Positions 61,332-64,000 of a stretch of DNA of 64,000 nt are shown piece by piece. The notes below the pieces were generated by a model. It saw only the letters and a program-made list of their open reading frames with translations. It was not told where the DNA came from and did not search any database. Position 1 is the stretch's first letter, and the number at the start of each line of letters is the position of its first letter. The stretch is from Streptomyces hygroscopicus subsp. hygroscopicus (GTDB lineage Bacteria; Actinomycetota; Actinomycetes; Streptomycetales; Streptomycetaceae). Location of the stretch: NCBI RefSeq assembly GCF_001553455.1, contig NZ_BBOX01000026.1, positions 1-64,000 on the forward strand, given 5' to 3'. The position numbers were made by a program, and so were the translations under genes.

Positions 61332-62540
61332 ATGGCTGAGCGGGAACCCGATTTTGAGGCGTCGGCTTCAGCGCTCGGTTACGTGTACCAACTACGTGAA
61401 GCCCTCCACCTATGTGTGAGCCGTCTCGGAGATCTTGACTGGGCGTTGGCCATCGAGGCGGGCGACGACATCGAGGAGGTCCGCCGATACGGGCGGACGT
61501 ACTACCAGCTCAAACACCGTGCCCCTGGCACGAAGATGACCAACGCAAGCACGGACTTGTGGAAGACCCTGCGCATCTGGGCCCACGCTATCCACGGCGG
61601 GCAACTCGACCTCGATCAGACCGATCTCATCCTGCTCACCACGGCGGAGCTGCCCGATGGGTCTGTAGGCAGCATGCTGCAGCCGACGGATTCCCGGCAA
61701 CGGGACGAACAGAACGCCCTGGAATCCCTGAAGACCACCCGCAGGACCTCCAAGAGTGAGTCCCTTGCGAAGGCGTTCGCGGCATTCGATCTCCTGAAGC
61801 CTCCACAGTTGGTGCGTATGGTGTCCAAGATCCAAGTGATCGGTAACGCCCCCGACGTGGATGCCGTCGAGCAGAAGCTACGGCAGGCGGCGATCACGGC
61901 CGTGGGACGTGAGCACGCCGCATCATTCCTAGTCCGCCTGGAGGGATGGTTCTTCCGACGCAGCATCCAGCAACTGCGCGCTGGCGGCGCGGACGCGATC
62001 ACTGGGCTGGACTTTGACGCGGTCTTTTCCGATCTGCGCAACCAGTTCGGGAGGACGAACCTGCCCATTGACGAGGACATCGCCGAGATGGAAGCGGACC
62101 TTGCCAAGTACTCCGGCCAGCCATTCGTACGGCAGCTGGAGCTCATTGAGCTGGGATCGAGGCGGGTGAACCGCGCGGTGCGCGACTACATGAGGGCTGT
62201 CACCCAACGCTCGCGATGGCTGAATGAGAACCTTCTGCTGCCGAGAGAGCTCAGCCGCTATGAGCGGCGCCTGATCGAGGAGTGGGAGGAGCTCTTTGAC
62301 GACATGGTGGACACCCTCGGCGCCGAGGCGGCCGAAGCAGAGAAGATCGCCGCAGCCACGAGGATCTACCGGTGGGCGATGACCGAAACCCAGCGGCGCA
62401 TCCGCCCTGAGTGCGATGAGCCGTTCGTCGCCAAAGGCTCATTCCACATACTGGCCGACGACTACAAGATCGGCTGGCACATGGACTTCGTCGCTCGCCT
62501 CATGGCCGTGCTGGAGCCTGTGGAGACCACATCTGTATGA
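61332..62540 (+). CDS. ABC-3C system component with nuclease-like N-terminus
   Basis: A 402-residue protein. The first 70 residues carry the restriction-endonuclease-fold pattern seen in Cap4/DUF4297-like effectors: GYVYQLREAL, Glu42 and Asp45-Asp46 in IEAGDDIEEV, and Gln59-Leu-Lys61 in YYQLKHR. The rest is helical, ending in a C-terminal domain (about 230-400) that in ABC-three-component systems docks to the partner subunits. ATG with AGGGGG upstream; it overlaps the next gene by four bases. I infer a DNA-cutting effector kept in check by the other two proteins. Confidence 0.75.
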   Translation: MAEREPDFEASASALGYVYQLREALHLCVSRLGDLDWALAIEAGDDIEEVRRYGRTYYQLKHRAPGTKMTNASTDLWKTLRIWAHAIHGGQLDLDQTDLILLTTAELPDGSVGSMLQPTDSRQRDEQNALESLKTTRRTSKSESLAKAFAAFDLLKPPQLVRMVSKIQVIGNAPDVDAVEQKLRQAAITAVGREHAASFLVRLEGWFFRRSIQQLRAGGADAITGLDFDAVFSDLRNQFGRTNLPIDEDIAEMEADLAKYSGQPFVRQLELIELGSRRVNRAVRDYMRAVTQRSRWLNENLLLPRELSRYERRLIEEWEELFDDMVDTLGAEAAEAEKIAAATRIYRWAMTETQRRIRPECDEPFVAKGSFHILADDYKIGWHMDFVARLMAVLEPVETTSV

Positions 62541-63028
62541 GTGAGTTCAGCACCCTCAGCCGCGATGAGCGCGCCATCTACAACCCCGCCTTCACGGGTT
62601 TGGTCGTGGCTCGTGCGGTGCAAGGGCATCAAACGGAGTTCGCCACGCCATGCCCAGTCGTCATCGCGACCCTCGCTGCGGTCATGGCCCTGCAGCCGAC
62701 GGTGCGCACCGCGCTGCCACGCTCAACCGCGAGCGGACTGCACCGTTGGGTGCAGGGACATCCGGACGTGCGCGCGTCGATGACCCTGAACGCGACGGCA
62801 ATCGCAGATGTTGTCCGCCCCGGTCTGCTGATGGCCCTGCAAACACGCACGCTGACGTGCGATGCAGAGGGGCACCTCCACGTGCCCAGCAAAGCTTTGA
62901 AGAAGGCCATCACCGGCGGCAGCGACGATGTCACTGCCGTTCAGAAGGCCGCGCTGCTGCTGGGGCGTTGGCTACCCAGCGCCGGCAGCATAAGCACCGT
63001 CATGACCCTGCTAGGAGTCCGGCCTTGA
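62537..63028 (+). CDS. ABC-3C system middle component
   Basis: A 163-residue, mostly helical protein of the small middle component type: an N-terminal IYNPAFTGLVVARAVQGH, a central short winged-helix-like region (RSTASGLHRWVQGHPDVRA) and a C-terminal KKAITGGSDDVTAVQKAALLL. It bridges the effector and ATPase subunits in the three-gene ABC-3C arrangement. Overlaps: ATGA with the gene before and TTGA with the ATPase after. Recognition is mainly by context plus size. Confidence 0.7.
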   Translation: MSEFSTLSRDERAIYNPAFTGLVVARAVQGHQTEFATPCPVVIATLAAVMALQPTVRTALPRSTASGLHRWVQGHPDVRASMTLNATAIADVVRPGLLMALQTRTLTCDAEGHLHVPSKALKKAITGGSDDVTAVQKAALLLGRWLPSAGSISTVMTLLGVRP

Positions 63029-64000
63029 CGTTCCAGATCCGCGCCATCTCCATCTACAGCAGGGATGGCGAGATTCGCACAGTTCCGTTCCAGACAGGCT
63101 CACTCAACATCATCACGGGGGACTCCAGACGCGGAAAGAGCGCCCTCTTGACCATCGTCGACTACTGCCTGGGCAGCGACGACTTCGTCATCCGGGGAGC
63201 GGCACTCCGCAACTTCGTGCACGTCTTCGCGCTCACCATCGCCAAGGGCGACGAGCAGCTGTTCGTGGCACGTCCCGCGCCCGTCGGCAAGGCGGCAACC
63301 AACACCACCTTCTGCATCGTCTCCCAGGCGCACGGAGCGCCCCCGCCTGACTATGCGAACTTGACCTTCTCCATGCCGCTGGATGTCGCCAAGAAGGTTC
63401 TGTCTAGGTTCACCGGCATCGACCCCTCCGTGCAGCTGCCCGTGGCACGCAGCCCCCGCCAGCTCTCCCCATCCGTGCGGCACGGCTTGTTCTTCTGCCT
63501 CCAGGAGCAGAACGAGGTCGCCAATCAGGACCTTCTCTTTCACGGTCAGATGGACGACTTCCATCGCCCCGCTCTGCGAGCGATGCTCCCGTATTTCCTA
63601 GGAGCCGTGGATCCCGAACGCGCCCAGCTTGAACACCGCCTCAGGCTCCTACGTCGGCAACTGATCGAACAACAGGAGCACCTGCGGGCAGCCCGTCCCT
63701 TCCAACACGCCTCAGGGACGGCGGCCGGCCTGCACGGGGAAGCCGTCGAAGCCAACCTGCTGACCCCCGCCCCGGCAGGACGTCTACTGTCCAACGACGA
63801 GATTGTTGACCGACTGCGCCAAGCGGTCGAGACAACCGTTCCTGATGCGGAGCCACCCGCGGGCGAGGACCCGCTGTCTGCTCTCAACGCGACGCGGCGC
63901 GACCTGCGTGAGGCCTACTCCCGGACCCGCGTACGGATATCCAACCTCAAGACCATCGCTAGAGAAAAGGACGACTTCCTCGGCCAGGTACAGGAGCAGC
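63025..64000 (+). CDS. DUF3732 SMC/ABC-like ATPase of ABC-3C system (cut by window end)
   Basis: 325 residues are visible and the frame is open at the window end. DUF3732 signature: FQIRAISIYSRDGEIRTVPF, LNIITGDSRRGKSAL (Walker A, Gly37-Lys38-Ser39) and IVDYCLGSDDF, then LFFCLQEQNEVANQDLLFH (Q-loop region). A coiled-coil arm begins at about residue 205 (RLRLLRRQLIEQQEHLRAA). It probably senses invading DNA or structure and licenses the nuclease subunit. The TTG start overlaps the previous stop (TTGA) with AGGAG eight bases upstream. The C-terminal ATPase half lies outside the window. Confidence 0.85.
   Translation, partial: MTFQIRAISIYSRDGEIRTVPFQTGSLNIITGDSRRGKSALLTIVDYCLGSDDFVIRGAALRNFVHVFALTIAKGDEQLFVARPAPVGKAATNTTFCIVSQAHGAPPPDYANLTFSMPLDVAKKVLSRFTGIDPSVQLPVARSPRQLSPSVRHGLFFCLQEQNEVANQDLLFHGQMDDFHRPALRAMLPYFLGAVDPERAQLEHRLRLLRRQLIEQQEHLRAARPFQHASGTAAGLHGEAVEANLLTPAPAGRLLSNDEIVDRLRQAVETTVPDAEPPAGEDPLSALNATRRDLREAYSRTRVRISNLKTIAREKDDFLGQVQEQ

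Larger units (their letters stand above)
51677..64000 (+). mobile_element. Tn7-like transposon with TnsAB fusion and defence cargo, right end beyond window
   Basis: An element entering 12 bases after the rsmB stop. It carries tnsAB-tnsC-tniQ with 4- and 1-base overlaps, then an OLD nuclease gene and an ABC-3C operon. From memory, rsmB is normally followed by core genes, so the order is broken here. The candidate left terminus begins TGT, as Tn7-like ends do. Insertion just past a conserved gene, without damage, parallels Tn7 at glmS. The right end and target duplication are outside the sequence, so the boundary is provisional. Confidence 0.8.

Noticed and set aside
51677-64000. CRISPR-associated transposon
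   Set aside because: The TnsAB fusion recalls some CRISPR-guided elements, but there are no cas genes, no repeat-spacer array, and the TniQ is long like TnsD.

Overview
The window is a piece of a high-GC actinobacterial chromosome, almost certainly Streptomyces. GTG and TTG starts are common, genes overlap by 4 bases (GTGA or ATGA), and the gene order DUF349 - cyclophilin - hisS - VKOR - rarA - rpsD - alaS - ruvX - mltG - aroECKB - efp - nusB - bldD - pyrR/pyrBC/carAB/pyrDF - sIHF - gmk - rpoZ - coaBC - metK - priA - fmt - rsmB is, from memory, the conserved Streptomyces core order. BldD (with intact c-di-GMP motifs) and the actinobacterial integration host factor also fit this genus.

Layout. 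1-10.6 kb: protein folding and translation genes (PPIase, hisS, rpsD), VKOR, rarA, and an iron-box-controlled DUF2470 gene. This part also holds a decayed ABC-transporter/LuxR remnant and a low-complexity CCGGTC-rich spacer. 10.6-23.3 kb: a long co-oriented run of alaS, ruvX, mltG, aroE, aroC, aroK, aroB, an ATP-binding protein, an M24-like protein that has lost metal ligands, efp and nusB. 23.4-24.0 kb: bldD on the opposite strand, with a readable promoter and two BldD boxes. 24.1-34.3 kb: the pyrimidine operon behind a PyrR-type leader; its genes mostly overlap, so translation is probably coupled. 34.5-38.6 kb: sIHF, gmk, rpoZ, coaBC, metK.

Two accessory insertions break the core order. (1) Between metK and priA (38.7-43.8 kb) lies a minus-strand four-gene operon: an XRE/TPR regulator, a TIR-domain protein, a P-loop NTPase and a two-TM membrane protein. 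The last three overlap by 4 bases. The C-terminus of the TIR protein and the N-terminus of the NTPase share a spaced motif (GxxHTGxGxQxI). This looks like a matched effector/receptor tag of the kind proposed for bacterial amyloid signalling, and suggests a TIR-based immune or cell-death system.

(2) Twelve bases after the rsmB stop codon a Tn7-like transposon begins (about 51.68 kb) and runs past the window end. It encodes a TnsA-TnsB fusion with all catalytic residues, a TnsC/TniB ATPase and a 766-residue TniQ/TnsD target selector. No CRISPR genes or array accompany it, so the rsmB 3' end is the likely homing site. Visible cargo is defence-like: an OLD-family ATPase/TOPRIM nuclease, then an ABC-three-component (ABC-3C) system consisting of a nuclease-like protein, a middle component and a DUF3732 SMC-like ATPase cut by the window end. 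A strong internal Shine-Dalgarno and ATG sit exactly at the TnsA/TnsB junction.

Readable regulatory signals include a DmdR/IdeR-type iron box between the DUF2470 gene and rpsD, BldD boxes on the bldD promoter, a PyrR-binding leader, a MerR/SoxR-type promoter with a 19-bp spacer upstream of an ABC exporter, and several strong terminator hairpins. No tRNA, rRNA or CRISPR array was seen.
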